Positions 8,673-17,631 are shown, numbered from the stretch's first letter. The stretch is DNA of 64,000 nt from an uncultured Dehalococcoidia bacterium (GCA_951812825.1 OX638324.1:1115141-1179140); one strand, 5' to 3'. The notes: generated by a model from the letters alone, not told the origin. A program made the numbers and translations.

Positions 8673-9752
8673 TTAGGCGTCGGCGGGGAGACCGTAGAAC
8701 TCAAGGGCGTTGTCGCGGAGGATGCCCTTCTTCTGCTCTTCGGTAAGGTCGTCGCGCTCCCAGATGCCGAAGACGCTTTCCGGGTATTCGTGGTCCCAGT
8801 GGGGCCAGTCGGAGGCGTACATGAGGCGGTTCTGGCCCATCTCGCGGATGACCTCGGGGATCAGCTTTTCGCCAGGCTCCACGTGGACGTAGACCTTGCC
8901 GCTCTTGATGTAGTCGCTGGGCTTTTTCTTGCAGTTGGGGGTCTCGAACCAGCCGCGCTTCTCCCACTCCTCGTCCATGCGGTCAAGCATGTAGGGGACC
9001 CAGGTGCAACCGGCTTCCAGGTAGCCGACTTTGAGGTTGGGGAACTTCTCATACACTCCCTCGTAGGTCATGTGCATCATCTGCATCATATTGGAGACGG
9101 GGAAGCCGATGGTGTGACGCTGAATGAACTTGGTGTAGCGCTGGTACTCGGCGGTGGCGTGGCCGCCGTGGACGGCGACGGCGGTGCCCAGCTTCTCAGC
9201 TTCTTCCCAGAAAGCGTCGTACTTCTTCTCGCCGAGGAGTCCGAAGCCTACGGCGGCGATGAAGACACCGGAAAAGCCCAGCTCGGTGACGCAGCGTCGC
9301 ATTTCCTTGATGGACTCTTCCACTTCGGGGAAGGGCATGAGGGCAACGGCCTTGAAGCGGGGGCTGTGCTTGAGCCATTTTTCCGAGAGGTAGTTGTTGT
9401 ATGCCTTGGTGAGGGCGACGAGGTAGTCGTTGTCGGTGATGACGGAGTAGGCCAGGAGGGTGGTGGGGAAAAGGCATATGGTGGACATGCTGCCTTCGTC
9501 TGCCTTGGCTAGCCACTCGTCGGGGGTGGGGAATCCTTCGGGGCCGTTGGCGCCGAGCCTGCCGCCGAGGGTGGTGTCGAAGGAGCTGTGGGTTACGAGG
9601 ATCCCGCCGCCAATGGAGCCACTGTCGTTGGGCAGGTAGCGATGAATCCTGTTCTTGATCTCTCCGTAGGGACCTTCGATATAGGTCCTTAGCTCGTCTT
9701 CAGGTTCGTTGATATGACCGTCGGAGTCGATTACGCCAAAAGGCATCTTCAT
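8673..9752 (-). CDS. Amidohydrolase family (amidohydrolase_2) metal-dependent hydrolase
   Basis: A 359-residue amidohydrolase_2 protein. It begins MKMPFGVIDSDGHINEPEDEL, has AVHGGHATAEY near residue 200 and ends with MYASDWPHWDHEYPES, the late Asp/His metal motif. The family covers decarboxylases and hydrolases of aromatic or acyclic carboxylates; the exact reaction is unknown. ATG at 9752 is chosen because GAGGGGG lies 8 nt upstream; the longer open frame before it has no homology. It ends at a strong terminator and is a paralog of the partial gene at the left edge. Confidence 0.88.
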   Translation of the reverse strand: MKMPFGVIDSDGHINEPEDELRTYIEGPYGEIKNRIHRYLPNDSGSIGGGILVTHSSFDTTLGGRLGANGPEGFPTPDEWLAKADEGSMSTICLFPTTLLAYSVITDNDYLVALTKAYNNYLSEKWLKHSPRFKAVALMPFPEVEESIKEMRRCVTELGFSGVFIAAVGFGLLGEKKYDAFWEEAEKLGTAVAVHGGHATAEYQRYTKFIQRHTIGFPVSNMMQMMHMTYEGVYEKFPNLKVGYLEAGCTWVPYMLDRMDEEWEKRGWFETPNCKKKPSDYIKSGKVYVHVEPGEKLIPEVIREMGQNRLMYASDWPHWDHEYPESVFGIWERDDLTEEQKKGILRDNALEFYGLPADA

Positions 9753-9878
9753 GGAGCGTTCCCCCTCGTGGATTAAGTTTGGCAAAGTGTACTGAATTGT
9801 TGGTTGGTTGACAACTGTGGGGAGGGTGAAGGGCAAATGGAGCGGGCAACCACAAGGGTTGCCGCTACTCATAGCGGC

Positions 9879-10085
9879 CTAGTTTTTCTGCGTATGTCTG
9901 CTGCCTTCCAAGCGCGCTTCGTAGATGTTTCGTATCAGTTCATCCGGGTTGTGGCTGCCCTTCCATCCACCCGCGGCGGCTCTTAGCGCTTTCAGGCCGC
10001 GCTCGGCGCGAGAAGCCCGCGACTCAACCTCAACGCTTACCAGCAGACTTGCCCTTTCTTCTATATCGAGCGGTTCCTGGGGCAT
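9879..10085 (-). CDS. Small hypothetical protein, possible orphan antitoxin
   Basis: A 68-residue charged protein (MPQEPLDIEERASLL...), with ATG at 10085 preceded by AGAAGAGG. Its C-terminal PDELIRNIYEARLEGSR segment resembles the tails of small antitoxin-type proteins, but no PIN or RelE-like toxin follows. I do not recognise the family; the antitoxin idea is weak. Confidence 0.5.
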   Translation of the reverse strand: MPQEPLDIEERASLLVSVEVESRASRAERGLKALRAAAGGWKGSHNPDELIRNIYEARLEGSRHTQKN

Positions 10086-10220
10086 AATGGCGCCTCTTCT
10101 ATATCTGGCTCTCACGACGGAATTCATCCTAAGTCCCTCTTAGTTTGAGTTGTGGTTGATGCCGGACAATTGCATCACGCCGACTTAGGAAGAAGGGGGA
10201 GGGACCTGTGGCTATGGGGG

Positions 10221-11300
10221 TTAGTCGAGGAGGGAGATGGAGCTGGACTTGATTATGAGGTAGACGCGTTCGCCTTCCCGGAGGTTGAGGTTGGCCAGGG
10301 CGTCGGGGGTGATTTCGGAGATCCACGGCTGTTCCAGGTGAGCGTGGATGAGGATGCTGCGTCCGGCTGCGTCGACCCTGTCTATGCGGGCCTCCAGGAT
10401 GTTGCGGGCGCTGATGCTGTTGGGTTTTTCGGAGGCGAGGATGACGTCGGAAGCCCTGATAGAGATGGAGACGGGTTGGCCAGTGGGGACGTCCACTTGG
10501 GGGAGCGCGAGGGTGGTCTCGCCGAGGGCAGCCAGGGTAATTCCGCTTTCCGGGAGATGCTCGATGACCGACACATCGAAGATATTTTCGACGGAGTCTC
10601 GGGAGGTAAGAGGCCCGGCGTCGGACCGGCCAAGGAGGGTGCGGGGTTCGTCCAACGCCACTTGCCTTCCCCTGTCCAGGACGAGGGCGGAATCGGCGAG
10701 GGCGATGACCTCTGAGATGGAGTGGGACACGTACAGCATGGGGATGGAAAGCTCCCGATGGATGGCCTTGAGATAGCGGAGGATGCGACCGCGGATGCTG
10801 AGGTGGAGAGAGGCGAGGGGTTCGTCGAGGAGCAGCAGGTCGGGGGAAGCGGCGAGGGCGCGGGCGAGGGCCACGCGTTGCTGCTCGCCGCCGGAGAGTC
10901 CTGACGTACGGCGCTGCATGAGAGGGCCGAGTTCGAGGAGGTCGACAAGCTGTCCGGGAGCTACCCTGCGACGAGACTCCGACGTCAGCTTGTAGCCGTA
11001 GTGGATGTTTTTCTGGACGCTCAGGTGGGGAAAGAGGAGGTTGTCCTGGAACACGTAGCCGACGCGCCGGCGCTCCGGCGCCAGGTTGATCCCTGCGGAA
11101 TTTGAATAGAGGGTTTGGCCCTGAAGCCGGATTTCCCCTTCGTCGGGCCGGTCGAGGCCGGCGATGCAGTTGAGCAGGGTGGTCTTGCCGCTGCCGGATG
11201 GGCCGAAGACGGCGGCGATTCCGGCGGGCAGGTCGGCATTGACCGACAGTTGGAAGCCGGGGAAGGACTTGCGTAGATTCAGGCTTATGACGGAGTCCAC
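10221..11300 (-). CDS. modC: Molybdate ABC transporter ATP-binding protein
   Basis: A 359-residue ATPase: Walker A GPSGSGKTTLLN near residue 35, signature LSGGEQQRVALARAL near 130 and Walker B LLLLDEPLASL near 150, followed by a C-terminal TOBE-like molybdate-sensing region (QPVSISIRASDVILA). It powers uptake of molybdate through ModB. GTG at 11300 is the likely start, with GAGG upstream; the gene then overlaps the 3' end of modB by 16 bp, indicating translational coupling. A longer frame upstream is the modB shadow. Confidence 0.9.
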   Translation of the reverse strand: MDSVISLNLRKSFPGFQLSVNADLPAGIAAVFGPSGSGKTTLLNCIAGLDRPDEGEIRLQGQTLYSNSAGINLAPERRRVGYVFQDNLLFPHLSVQKNIHYGYKLTSESRRRVAPGQLVDLLELGPLMQRRTSGLSGGEQQRVALARALAASPDLLLLDEPLASLHLSIRGRILRYLKAIHRELSIPMLYVSHSISEVIALADSALVLDRGRQVALDEPRTLLGRSDAGPLTSRDSVENIFDVSVIEHLPESGITLAALGETTLALPQVDVPTGQPVSISIRASDVILASEKPNSISARNILEARIDRVDAAGRSILIHAHLEQPWISEITPDALANLNLREGERVYLIIKSSSISLLD

Positions 11301-11980
11301 TGCCGCCTCAGCGATCCTCTGCGATGGATAAGGACGTGATGAATGGTGAGGGATATTGCCGCCAGAATTACGGAGATGGCAACCAGTCGGAGGGCGGCGC
11401 TGTCGTCGCCCGCCTGAAGGTCGGTGAAGATGGCCAGGGGAAGGGTCTGGGTGAGGCCGGGGACGTTTCCGGCCACGACTATGGTGGCGCCGAACTCTCC
11501 CAGGCCTCGGGCGAAGCCGAGCAGGGCCGCCGCCGCCATGCCCCGGTATGCCAGCGGAAGGGTGACGGTGAGAAGTGAGCGGATGGGACCAGCGCCGAGG
11601 CTGCGCGCCGCCTTTTCCAGGCGGGGGTCCACACCGGCAAGGGCGACCTCCATGGCGCGGACCATGAGGGGGAGGGAGACGAGTCCCGCGGCCAGGGCTG
11701 CGGCTATCCAGGTGAAGAGAAGGTCTATGCCGAAGGCCCAATTGAGGAAGCGTCCGACGACACCCTCTCTGGATAGCAACAGGAGCAGGGCGTAGCCGGT
11801 GATGACGGGGGGCAGGGCTAGGGGGAAGGAGACGAGGATTTCCAGGGCCAGCTTGCCTCGCATTTCGGTCTTGACCAGTGCCCAGGCGATGGCGAATGCC
11901 ACGGGAAATCCGAGCAGGACGCCGAGGGACGCCGCTTGAAGGGAGAGCCTGAGGGCGTGGAGTTCAGCTGAGGAGAGCAA
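11285..11980 (-). CDS. modB: Molybdate ABC transporter permease
   Basis: A 231-residue inner-membrane permease with about five to six hydrophobic helices and the EAA-type cytoplasmic loop KAARSLGAGPIRSLLTVTLPLAYRG near residues 122-147. GFARGLGEFGATIVVAGNVPG is typical of ModB/CysT-type permeases. The start is TTG at 11980; no ATG is available close by, so the true start could differ slightly. It overlaps modC and follows modA by about 160 bp. Confidence 0.88.
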   Translation of the reverse strand: MLSSAELHALRLSLQAASLGVLLGFPVAFAIAWALVKTEMRGKLALEILVSFPLALPPVITGYALLLLLSREGVVGRFLNWAFGIDLLFTWIAAALAAGLVSLPLMVRAMEVALAGVDPRLEKAARSLGAGPIRSLLTVTLPLAYRGMAAAALLGFARGLGEFGATIVVAGNVPGLTQTLPLAIFTDLQAGDDSAALRLVAISVILAAISLTIHHVLIHRRGSLRRQWTPS

Positions 11981-12008
11981 TGGGGGTTCTCAAGGAGTGG
12001 TGATTGGG

Positions 12009-12073
12009 GGAATGAAGAGTGGGTGTCCGCATGCGCGGGAATGACGGAGGGGGAGCGTGGCGCTCAGAATGAT
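12009..12073. repeat. Dispersed intergenic repeat, copy C (composite)
   Basis: Between modA and modB: GAAGAGTGGGTGTCCGCATG and, 30 bp on, GGCGCTCAGAATGATATG. The order of the two motifs matches copy B at 5970-6075. Confidence 0.5.
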
Positions 12074-12138
12074 ATGTTGGGTAAAGGGGAAAGGGCAGAA
12101 CGCCTGGTGGGTCAGGGTGACTATGAGAGACTTCAGGG

Positions 12139-12942
12139 TCATGGTTGGGTTCCTGGATCGAAGCCGTAGGTCTGGAAGCGGGATTGGGCGTGTTCTCTCG
12201 TCAGGAATGTTAAGAATGCGGAGGCGGCTTGGTAATGCCCGGAGTCCTCCAGTATAGCCGCCGGGTAGAGGATGGGGGAATGGGACTCCGCCGGTATCTC
12301 GTGGGCTATGCGGACGCCATCGTTGTTGAGGGCGTCGGTGCGGTAGACGATGCCTACTTCTACGGCCCCGGACTCCACGTGAGCCAGCGCGGTCCTCACG
12401 TTTGCGCCCAGGACGATCCGTTCCTGAAGTTCGCGCCATAGTCCAATGCTTTCGAGGGACTCCTGGGCATAACGGCCTGCAGGAGAAAGTTTGGGATCGG
12501 CCAAGGAAATCAGACTTGCTCCGCGAAGGGTTTGTTCAGTGGAAGCAGGTTTAATCTCCCGGCTATTGGAAACCACCACAAGGCTATTGGAAGCCAAGGC
12601 AGTCCGCGTCTCGGACTTGAGGAGGCGGGCTTGTTCGAGGTCATTCATGGGGCCGGCGCCGGCGGAAATGAAGACATCGCCGGGGGCGTGGCGCTTCAAC
12701 TGGTTGGCCAGGGCAACGGAGCCGCCCCAGTTGAAGGCGACGTGAACGTTGTTGGAGCTTTCGTATTCCTGTCCCAACTCCGTGAGGACGTCTCGGAGGC
12801 TGGCGGCGGCGTAAACGAGGACTCGCCGCTCTTCAGTTTGACCGCAGGCGGTGACGGCAGACAGCAGGAGGGCCGCAGACAGCAGGAGAAGAACGGCCAG
12901 CCTGATGGGATGGGTGTTTCTTTCAAATTTCCAGAAACGCAC
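12139..12942 (-). CDS. modA: Molybdate ABC transporter substrate-binding lipoprotein
   Basis: A 267-residue periplasmic or surface binding protein. A hydrophobic leader ends in a lipobox-like LLSAVTAC near residue 33, so it is probably a lipoprotein. VYAAASLRDVLTELG and FNWGGSVALANQLKRHAPGDVFISAG are the standard ModA N-terminal motifs that line the oxyanion site. The start is GTG at 12942. It is the first gene of the modABC unit; TATAAT on the minus strand at 12957-12952 lies only about 10 bp from the start codon, so any promoter there would leave a very short leader. Confidence 0.88.
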   Translation of the reverse strand: MRFWKFERNTHPIRLAVLLLLSAALLLSAVTACGQTEERRVLVYAAASLRDVLTELGQEYESSNNVHVAFNWGGSVALANQLKRHAPGDVFISAGAGPMNDLEQARLLKSETRTALASNSLVVVSNSREIKPASTEQTLRGASLISLADPKLSPAGRYAQESLESIGLWRELQERIVLGANVRTALAHVESGAVEVGIVYRTDALNNDGVRIAHEIPAESHSPILYPAAILEDSGHYQAASAFLTFLTREHAQSRFQTYGFDPGTQP

Positions 12943-12994
12943 CTGACGATTATAGACGGTGGAATGGTTGACACACTACCGGCCTGGGTTTAGG

Positions 12995-13031
12995 GATAAA
13001 GAGTGTGTCCCGGCATCCGCGAGGACACGGG
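12995..13031. repeat. Dispersed intergenic repeat, copy D
   Basis: AAAGAGTGTGTCCCGGCATC followed by CGCGAGGACACGG, in the gap between the divergent modA and M20 genes. GTGTCC and GGACAC can pair. A TTGACA at 12968-12973 just upstream may be the -35 of the M20 gene. Confidence 0.5.
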
Positions 13032-13087
13032 ACGCCGCGCAAAGTGGTATTATCCAGTCAAAGTCAGGGCGAGGAGCATACCAAATC

Positions 13088-14263
13088 ATGGACAGAGCGG
13101 AGCAGTTGAAACAGGAGGCGCAAGAGCAGATAGCGTCTCATCGAGGGGAGTTGGAAGAGCTGTCGCTGCGCATCCACGGCAACCCGGAGCTATCGCTGGA
13201 GGAGGAGAATTCGTCGCGCTGGCTGGCGGAGTACCTGGCCGGGAAGGGGTTCGCCGTGACGAAGCCCGCTTACGGATTACCCACTGCCTTCGAGGCAGTG
13301 TACTGGGCGGGGAATCCGTCCATCGGGATCATCGCGGAGTACGACGCATTGCCGGGGATCGGCCACGCCTGCGGGCACAACGTGATTGCGACCGCGGCGG
13401 TGGGGGCGGGGCTGGCCGCGAAGAAGGCAGCGGAAGAGTTTGGGGCGACGATTCGCGTCATAGGGACGCCGGGGGAAGAGGGGCGCGGGGGGAAGATTCG
13501 GATGGCGCGCAACGGGGCCTTCACCAACGTGGACGCGGCGATGATGGTGCATCCCGGAGACTACAACACATCGGGGTGCGAGGCGATGGCGGTGGCTATT
13601 TTGTCGGTGGAGTTTCACGGCAAGGCGTCCCACGCCGCGGGCGCGCCGCAGCAGGGCGTAAACGCGCTGGAGGCGATGATAATTTCGTACAACGCAATCA
13701 ACTCCCTGCGGCAGCACGTGGTGGACGGCAGCCGGGTGCACGGGATAATCACGGACGGCGGTCAGGCGGCGAACGTGGTGCCGGCCCACAGCGCGGGGCT
13801 TTTCTACATTCGAGCCAAGGACGACGAGTACGTGGAAACGTTGAAGGAACGGGTGGTGGGATGCTTCGAGGCGGGAGCGCGGGCTACCGGCGCCAAGCTG
13901 GAGCATCGGTGGAGCGAGCCCCAGTACAGCACTATGAAGAACAACGGGGTTATCTCGGGTCTATACGCTCGCAACCTGGAGGGCCTGGGTCGGAAGGTGG
14001 AGCCGTACGCGGGGAGGAACTTCGGCAGCACGGACATGGGCAATGTTAGCTACATGGTGCCGGGGATTCATCCCATCATTGCGGTGGCTCCGCGGGGAGT
14101 GCCGATACATACGGAGGAGTTCGAGACTCACGCGGGGTCGGAGGCGGGGCACAGGGCGATGGTAGACGGAGCGACGGCGATGGCGTGGACGGTTATCGAC
14201 CTGCTTGCGGAGCCTTCGAAGCTGGCGCAGGCGAAGGAAGAATTTTCAGGGGGTGGCGGCTGA
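13088..14263 (+). CDS. M20 family metallopeptidase / amidohydrolase
   Basis: A 391-residue M20D-type aminoacylase/amidohydrolase homolog. Visible motifs: RIHGNPELSLEE near residue 30, AEYDALPGIGHACGHNVIA near 85-103 with the metal-binding HACGHN, TPGEEGRGGK near 128 with the catalytic Glu pair, MMVHPGDYN near 155, and GKASHAAGAPQQGVNAL near 180. The family hydrolyses N-acyl amino acids or related amides. ATG at 13088 is chosen because GAGGAG lies 11 nt upstream. Its stop overlaps the start of the SDR gene (TGATG), so the two are translationally coupled. Confidence 0.9.
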   Translation: MDRAEQLKQEAQEQIASHRGELEELSLRIHGNPELSLEEENSSRWLAEYLAGKGFAVTKPAYGLPTAFEAVYWAGNPSIGIIAEYDALPGIGHACGHNVIATAAVGAGLAAKKAAEEFGATIRVIGTPGEEGRGGKIRMARNGAFTNVDAAMMVHPGDYNTSGCEAMAVAILSVEFHGKASHAAGAPQQGVNALEAMIISYNAINSLRQHVVDGSRVHGIITDGGQAANVVPAHSAGLFYIRAKDDEYVETLKERVVGCFEAGARATGAKLEHRWSEPQYSTMKNNGVISGLYARNLEGLGRKVEPYAGRNFGSTDMGNVSYMVPGIHPIIAVAPRGVPIHTEEFETHAGSEAGHRAMVDGATAMAWTVIDLLAEPSKLAQAKEEFSGGGG

Positions 14264-15057
14264 TGGACCTACAGCTTGAAGGCAAAGTTGCCCTGGTTAC
14301 CGGCGGTACGCGGGGCATAGGGCTGGCGACGGCGCGTCTATTTGCTCAGGAGGGGTGTCATCTGGGAATCTGCGGTCGGGACGAGGAGCAGTTGCGCGGG
14401 GTGGAGGAGGAGCTTCGGGGCATAGGGACGCGGGTTTGCGCCGTCGTCGCGGACGTGACGAAAGCCGAAGACGCGGAGCGGTTCGTGGATGCTTGCGTTG
14501 CGGAGCTTGGGGAAGTCGATGTGCTCGTGAACAACGTGGGCGGTTCCGCCGGAGGCCCGACAATCTTCGATACGACGGACGAGGACTGGCATCGGACCTT
14601 CGACATATCGTTTCTGCACGGGGTGCGGATGACTCGGCTGGTCGCGGCGCACATGAAGAATCGCGGTGGCGGGGCCATCGTTAACGTATCTTCGATTTCC
14701 GGTTGGTCGCAACAGCTGATGGGGACGGCGCAGTACGGGGCGGCGAAGGCGGCGGTCATCTTCGTCACGGAGCGGCTGGCGCTGGAGATGGTGAAGTTCA
14801 ACGTGCGAGTCAACACGGTCTCGCCGGGGTCGATTCAGCACACAAGAGGTTGGGAGTCGTACAGAGCGTCGAATCCGGCGGGCTACGACTTGTACGTGCG
14901 GGACGGGTTTCCGATGGGGCGCCTGGGGAACCCGGAGGAGGTGGCAGACGTGATCGTGTTCATGTCGTCACCGAGGTCGAACTGGATCAACGGCAGGAAC
15001 ATCCCAGTGGACGGGCTGGAGCAGCCGACGGGGGTGGCGGAGCGTCGTCCCTGGTAG
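14263..15057 (+). CDS. SDR family oxidoreductase
   Basis: A 264-residue classical short-chain dehydrogenase. It has the cofactor motif TGGTRGIG near residue 14, NNVGG near 90, catalytic Ser in NVSSISG near 145, YGAAK near 157-161 and a PGSIQHT segment near 190. It oxidises or reduces an alcohol/ketone with NAD(P). Start ATG at 14263 overlaps the stop of the M20 gene by one base, implying a joint catabolic step, though the substrate is unknown. Confidence 0.9.
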   Translation: MDLQLEGKVALVTGGTRGIGLATARLFAQEGCHLGICGRDEEQLRGVEEELRGIGTRVCAVVADVTKAEDAERFVDACVAELGEVDVLVNNVGGSAGGPTIFDTTDEDWHRTFDISFLHGVRMTRLVAAHMKNRGGGAIVNVSSISGWSQQLMGTAQYGAAKAAVIFVTERLALEMVKFNVRVNTVSPGSIQHTRGWESYRASNPAGYDLYVRDGFPMGRLGNPEEVADVIVFMSSPRSNWINGRNIPVDGLEQPTGVAERRPW

Positions 15058-15136
15058 GTCGGGAGCAATTCGGTTGCCAAGAATGCAAGGGCGGACGTAG
15101 AATTTAAGCGCATTTTCAGCGAAACAGGAGGGCGAG

Positions 15137-15718
15137 ATGGCGAACGGCAGCGTTGCAACGGATAACAGGTTTACGAAGGAGTTCGGGACGCCGAGCCCCA
15201 GGGCGACAGGGAAGGTTGTCAATGTTATGACGGACGTGGTGATGGAGTTCATTGCCAAGTCGCCCTTCCTTGTGATGGCCACGAGCAGCGGCGACGGGGG
15301 ATGCGACGCGTCGCCGAAGGGAGGCAAGCCGGGGTTCGTGCACGTGATGGACGACCGGCACATCATCATCCCGGACGTGGCGGGGAACCGGCTGTTTCAG
15401 AGCTATCTGAACATGTCGGAGAATCCGCAGGTGGGGCTGCTGTTTCTGATTCCGGGGTCCAACGATACGGTGAGGGTGAACGGGAGTGTGACGATATTGT
15501 CGAAGGAAGAGTTGGACCGGATGAATGTGGAGCTATCGCTGAACAATCCGGACGACAATTCGCGGAAGCTGCAGGGGATTCTGGTGGAGGTGGACGAGGC
15601 GTACACGCACTGTCCGCGGGCGCTGAAGTTTGCGAACCTGTGGGAAGGGGAGTCGACGAACGGGACGGTTTTCCACAACCGGGACCTGGTGGGGAGGGCG
15701 GCGAAGAGGGGACGCTAA
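15137..15718 (+). CDS. PPOX-class FMN-dependent protein (pyridoxamine 5'-phosphate oxidase-like)
   Basis: A 193-residue split-barrel flavoprotein homolog. FLVMATSSGDGGCDASPKGGKPGFVHV and IIIPDVAGNRLFQSYLNMSENPQVGLLF are the FMN-binding strands typical of the MSMEG_1061-like PPOX branch; CPRALKF near residue 165 is also characteristic. It probably reduces a cofactor-like or xenobiotic substrate, not necessarily PNP. ATG at 15137 follows GGAGGGCGAG. It is the last host gene before tRNA-Ala. Confidence 0.85.
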   Translation: MANGSVATDNRFTKEFGTPSPRATGKVVNVMTDVVMEFIAKSPFLVMATSSGDGGCDASPKGGKPGFVHVMDDRHIIIPDVAGNRLFQSYLNMSENPQVGLLFLIPGSNDTVRVNGSVTILSKEELDRMNVELSLNNPDDNSRKLQGILVEVDEAYTHCPRALKFANLWEGESTNGTVFHNRDLVGRAAKRGR

Positions 15719-15854
15719 GTCGGAGGGCTGTCACATCGCGTTCGCGTTGGGGCGAGGTGTTGGGAGGAGGCGAGGTTTGTTGCGCTAAGACCCCATTGTG
15801 GGGTTCATCGGGATGGTTGGACTAGGGAGGCGGAGATGAGGGGATAGACATCGT

Positions 15855-15927
15855 GGGGCTGTAGCTCAGTAGGGAGAGCACCTGCTTTGCAAGCAGGGGG
15901 TCAGGGGTTCGAATCCCCTCAGCTCCA
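15855..15927 (+). tRNA. tRNA-Ala (anticodon UGC)
   Basis: Cloverleaf visible: acceptor GGGGCTG (15855-15861) pairs with CAGCTCC (15920-15926), discriminator A at 15927; D arm GCTC/GAGC; anticodon arm CCTGC-TTTGCAA-GCAGG with anticodon TGC at 15888-15890; T arm AGGGG-TTCGAAT-CCCCT. CCA is not encoded: the sequence continues TTTTTTT. The 3' end is the integration site of the island. Confidence 0.97.
15911..15927 (+). repeat. attL core (tRNA-Ala 3' end)
   Basis: GAATCCCCTCAGCTCCA is repeated exactly at 59051-59067. The copies differ on both sides of the 17 bp, as expected for a crossover core in a tRNA 3' end. Confidence 0.85.
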
Positions 15928-16033
15928 TTTTTTTGCGTTCCTCAACAGTCCCTTTTTGTTCCAAAATACCTTGCTTTTGTAGCTAAATTGCGTTAGACTT
16001 TGTTCTAATATGGCTAAAGCGTTCCACTGGTAT

Positions 16034-16065
16034 CCCAATTTAATTGTGGGAATAAATGTGGGAAC
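16034..16065. repeat. Left integrase arm-like repeat
   Basis: CCCAATTTAATTGTGGGAAT followed by AAATGTGGGAAC: two spaced copies of ATTGTGGGAA-like boxes. A closely similar block in the same orientation lies at 58981-59015 just inside attR. Position on both inner flanks of the cores suggests integrase or excisionase arm sites. The block overlaps the region immediately upstream of the integrase start. Confidence 0.55.
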
Positions 16066-16088
16066 AAAACGGCATTTGGAGGTCTGCC

Positions 16089-17237
16089 TTGGTCTTATCG
16101 GCAACCAGAGTCAGGGCTTTGAAGCAACCTGGAAGGCATCCTGATGGAGGAGGTTTGTATCTTTACATTGGGAAGACGGGTCGCAAGTCATGGGTCCAAC
16201 GGATTACCATCGCCGGACGGAGACGCGACATTGGATTGGGTGCATTTCCGTCGGTAAGCCTTGCCAAAGCCCGGCAGAAGGCCTACGAGAACCGGGCAAT
16301 CGTTGCGGAGGGTCGCGATCCCCTGGCCGAGAAGCATGCTTCCCCAATGCCGACTTTCAAAGAAGCCGCCCACGTAGTCCACGAGGCGAACAAGCCTCGG
16401 TGGCGCAACCCCAGTCACATCACTGCCTGGATACAGACTCTGGAGCGTCACGCCGTTCCGAAACTCGGTCGGAAGCCCCTAGACGAAATTGACCAAAGGA
16501 ACGTGTTGGAAGTCCTCACTCCAATCTGGACTACGCGCCCGGAAACGGCCCGCCGGGTACGCCAACGGATGAGGACCATTTTTAGATGGGGTATGGCACA
16601 CGGTTTCATGGAATCCAATCCGGCGGGTGAAGCCATCGATGGAGCCTTGCCGCCGATGCCAAAGGTAAAGGCACACTTCAGGGCATTGCCTTACCAGGAT
16701 GTTGCGTCGGCGCTTGAAACCGTTGAAGCGTCCCAGGCCTCGATTGCATCCAAACTGTGCTTTCGATTTCTGGTACTGACTGCCGCACGCTCCGGCGAGG
16801 CGAGAGGAGCGACTTGGGACGAAATAGATCTTCAGGACCGAGTGTGGCGGATCCCCGGTGGGCGGATGAAGGGAGGCTCGGAGCACCGAGTGCCTCTGAG
16901 CAGACAGGCGGTTGATCTTCTCGGTGAGGCCACTGAGTTACGGGAGGAATCCGAGTTGGTCTTCCCATCGCCCCTGAAGAAGGGAGAGCCTTTGTCCAAC
17001 ATGTCGTTGATGAAGGTTCTCCGCTCTGTCGGGCTCGCGGAACGCACGACGGTCCACGGGTTCCGCAGCAGCTTCAAGAACTGGACGCTGGAGCAGACGG
17101 ACACACCATGGGCTGTTTCGGAAGCAGCCCTGGCCCACATCCTGGGAAACTCAACCGAGCAAGCCTATGCTAGGTCCGACCTATTTGAGCGCCGCCGGGA
17201 CCTAATGCAACAGTGGGCAAACTACCTGCTCGGCTGA
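16089..17237 (+). CDS. int: Tyrosine integrase (P4-type, DUF4102 N-terminal domain)
   Basis: A 382-residue site-specific recombinase. The N-terminal arm-binding domain (TRVRALKQPGRHPDGGGLYL...KSWVQR) is the DUF4102 type; a core-binding domain follows near residues 95-175. Catalytic residues are seen in TAARSGEARGATW (Arg), HGFRSSFKNW (His-x-x-Arg), AHILGN (His/Trp position) and QAYARSD (Tyr) near the C-terminus. TTG at 16089 is chosen because GGAGG sits 6 nt upstream; an ATG at 16056 in frame lies within the arm repeat. It is transcribed inward from tRNA-Ala, the usual arrangement for tRNA-targeting islands. Confidence 0.93.
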   Translation: MVLSATRVRALKQPGRHPDGGGLYLYIGKTGRKSWVQRITIAGRRRDIGLGAFPSVSLAKARQKAYENRAIVAEGRDPLAEKHASPMPTFKEAAHVVHEANKPRWRNPSHITAWIQTLERHAVPKLGRKPLDEIDQRNVLEVLTPIWTTRPETARRVRQRMRTIFRWGMAHGFMESNPAGEAIDGALPPMPKVKAHFRALPYQDVASALETVEASQASIASKLCFRFLVLTAARSGEARGATWDEIDLQDRVWRIPGGRMKGGSEHRVPLSRQAVDLLGEATELREESELVFPSPLKKGEPLSNMSLMKVLRSVGLAERTTVHGFRSSFKNWTLEQTDTPWAVSEAALAHILGNSTEQAYARSDLFERRRDLMQQWANYLLG

Positions 17238-17271
17238 ACAGTCTGTTAATCCAGACCTAGGAAACTCTGGA

Positions 17272-17466
17272 CTAACTGAATTGACTCCTCGCCACTGGTC
17301 TCGATTCGATCCAGGCCATGATATCACTAGCCTTCCACCTGACGGCGGCGGGACCGACCCTTACTGGCCTAGGAAAACCGCCCTCCTGCATTAACCGGTA
17401 AATGGACGAGCGACTCATGCCAGTGATTTTTTCAACCTCCCGACGCCGTAGAAGTCTGTCTTGCAT
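17272..17466 (-). CDS. AlpA family regulator / excisionase-like HTH, copy 1
   Basis: A 64-residue winged-HTH protein of the AlpA/excisionase (HTH_17/MerR-like) type: LLRRREVEKITGMSRSSIYR then FPRPVRVGPAAVRWKASDI. Such proteins activate or direct excision of P4-type islands. ATG at 17466 is preceded by GGAGG; earlier in-frame codons are not needed. It converges on the integrase. A second copy, nearly identical over the first 57 residues, is at 31304-31513. Confidence 0.88.
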   Translation of the reverse strand: MQDRLLRRREVEKITGMSRSSIYRLMQEGGFPRPVRVGPAAVRWKASDIMAWIESRPVARSQFS

Positions 17467-17631
17467 AGCGTTTACCTCCTTGTTGGTTTTGGGCCTCTCC
17501 ACATTGTGGATTATGCCCCTGTTTTCATGGGTGAATTCTGAGAATCCTGGGTGTGAATTGTCATGGTTGGTGAGGGGGCCTCATGCATGTGGTCCCCTCA
17601 CAAGACCGGCGAATCTCGACGCCGGATTTGA

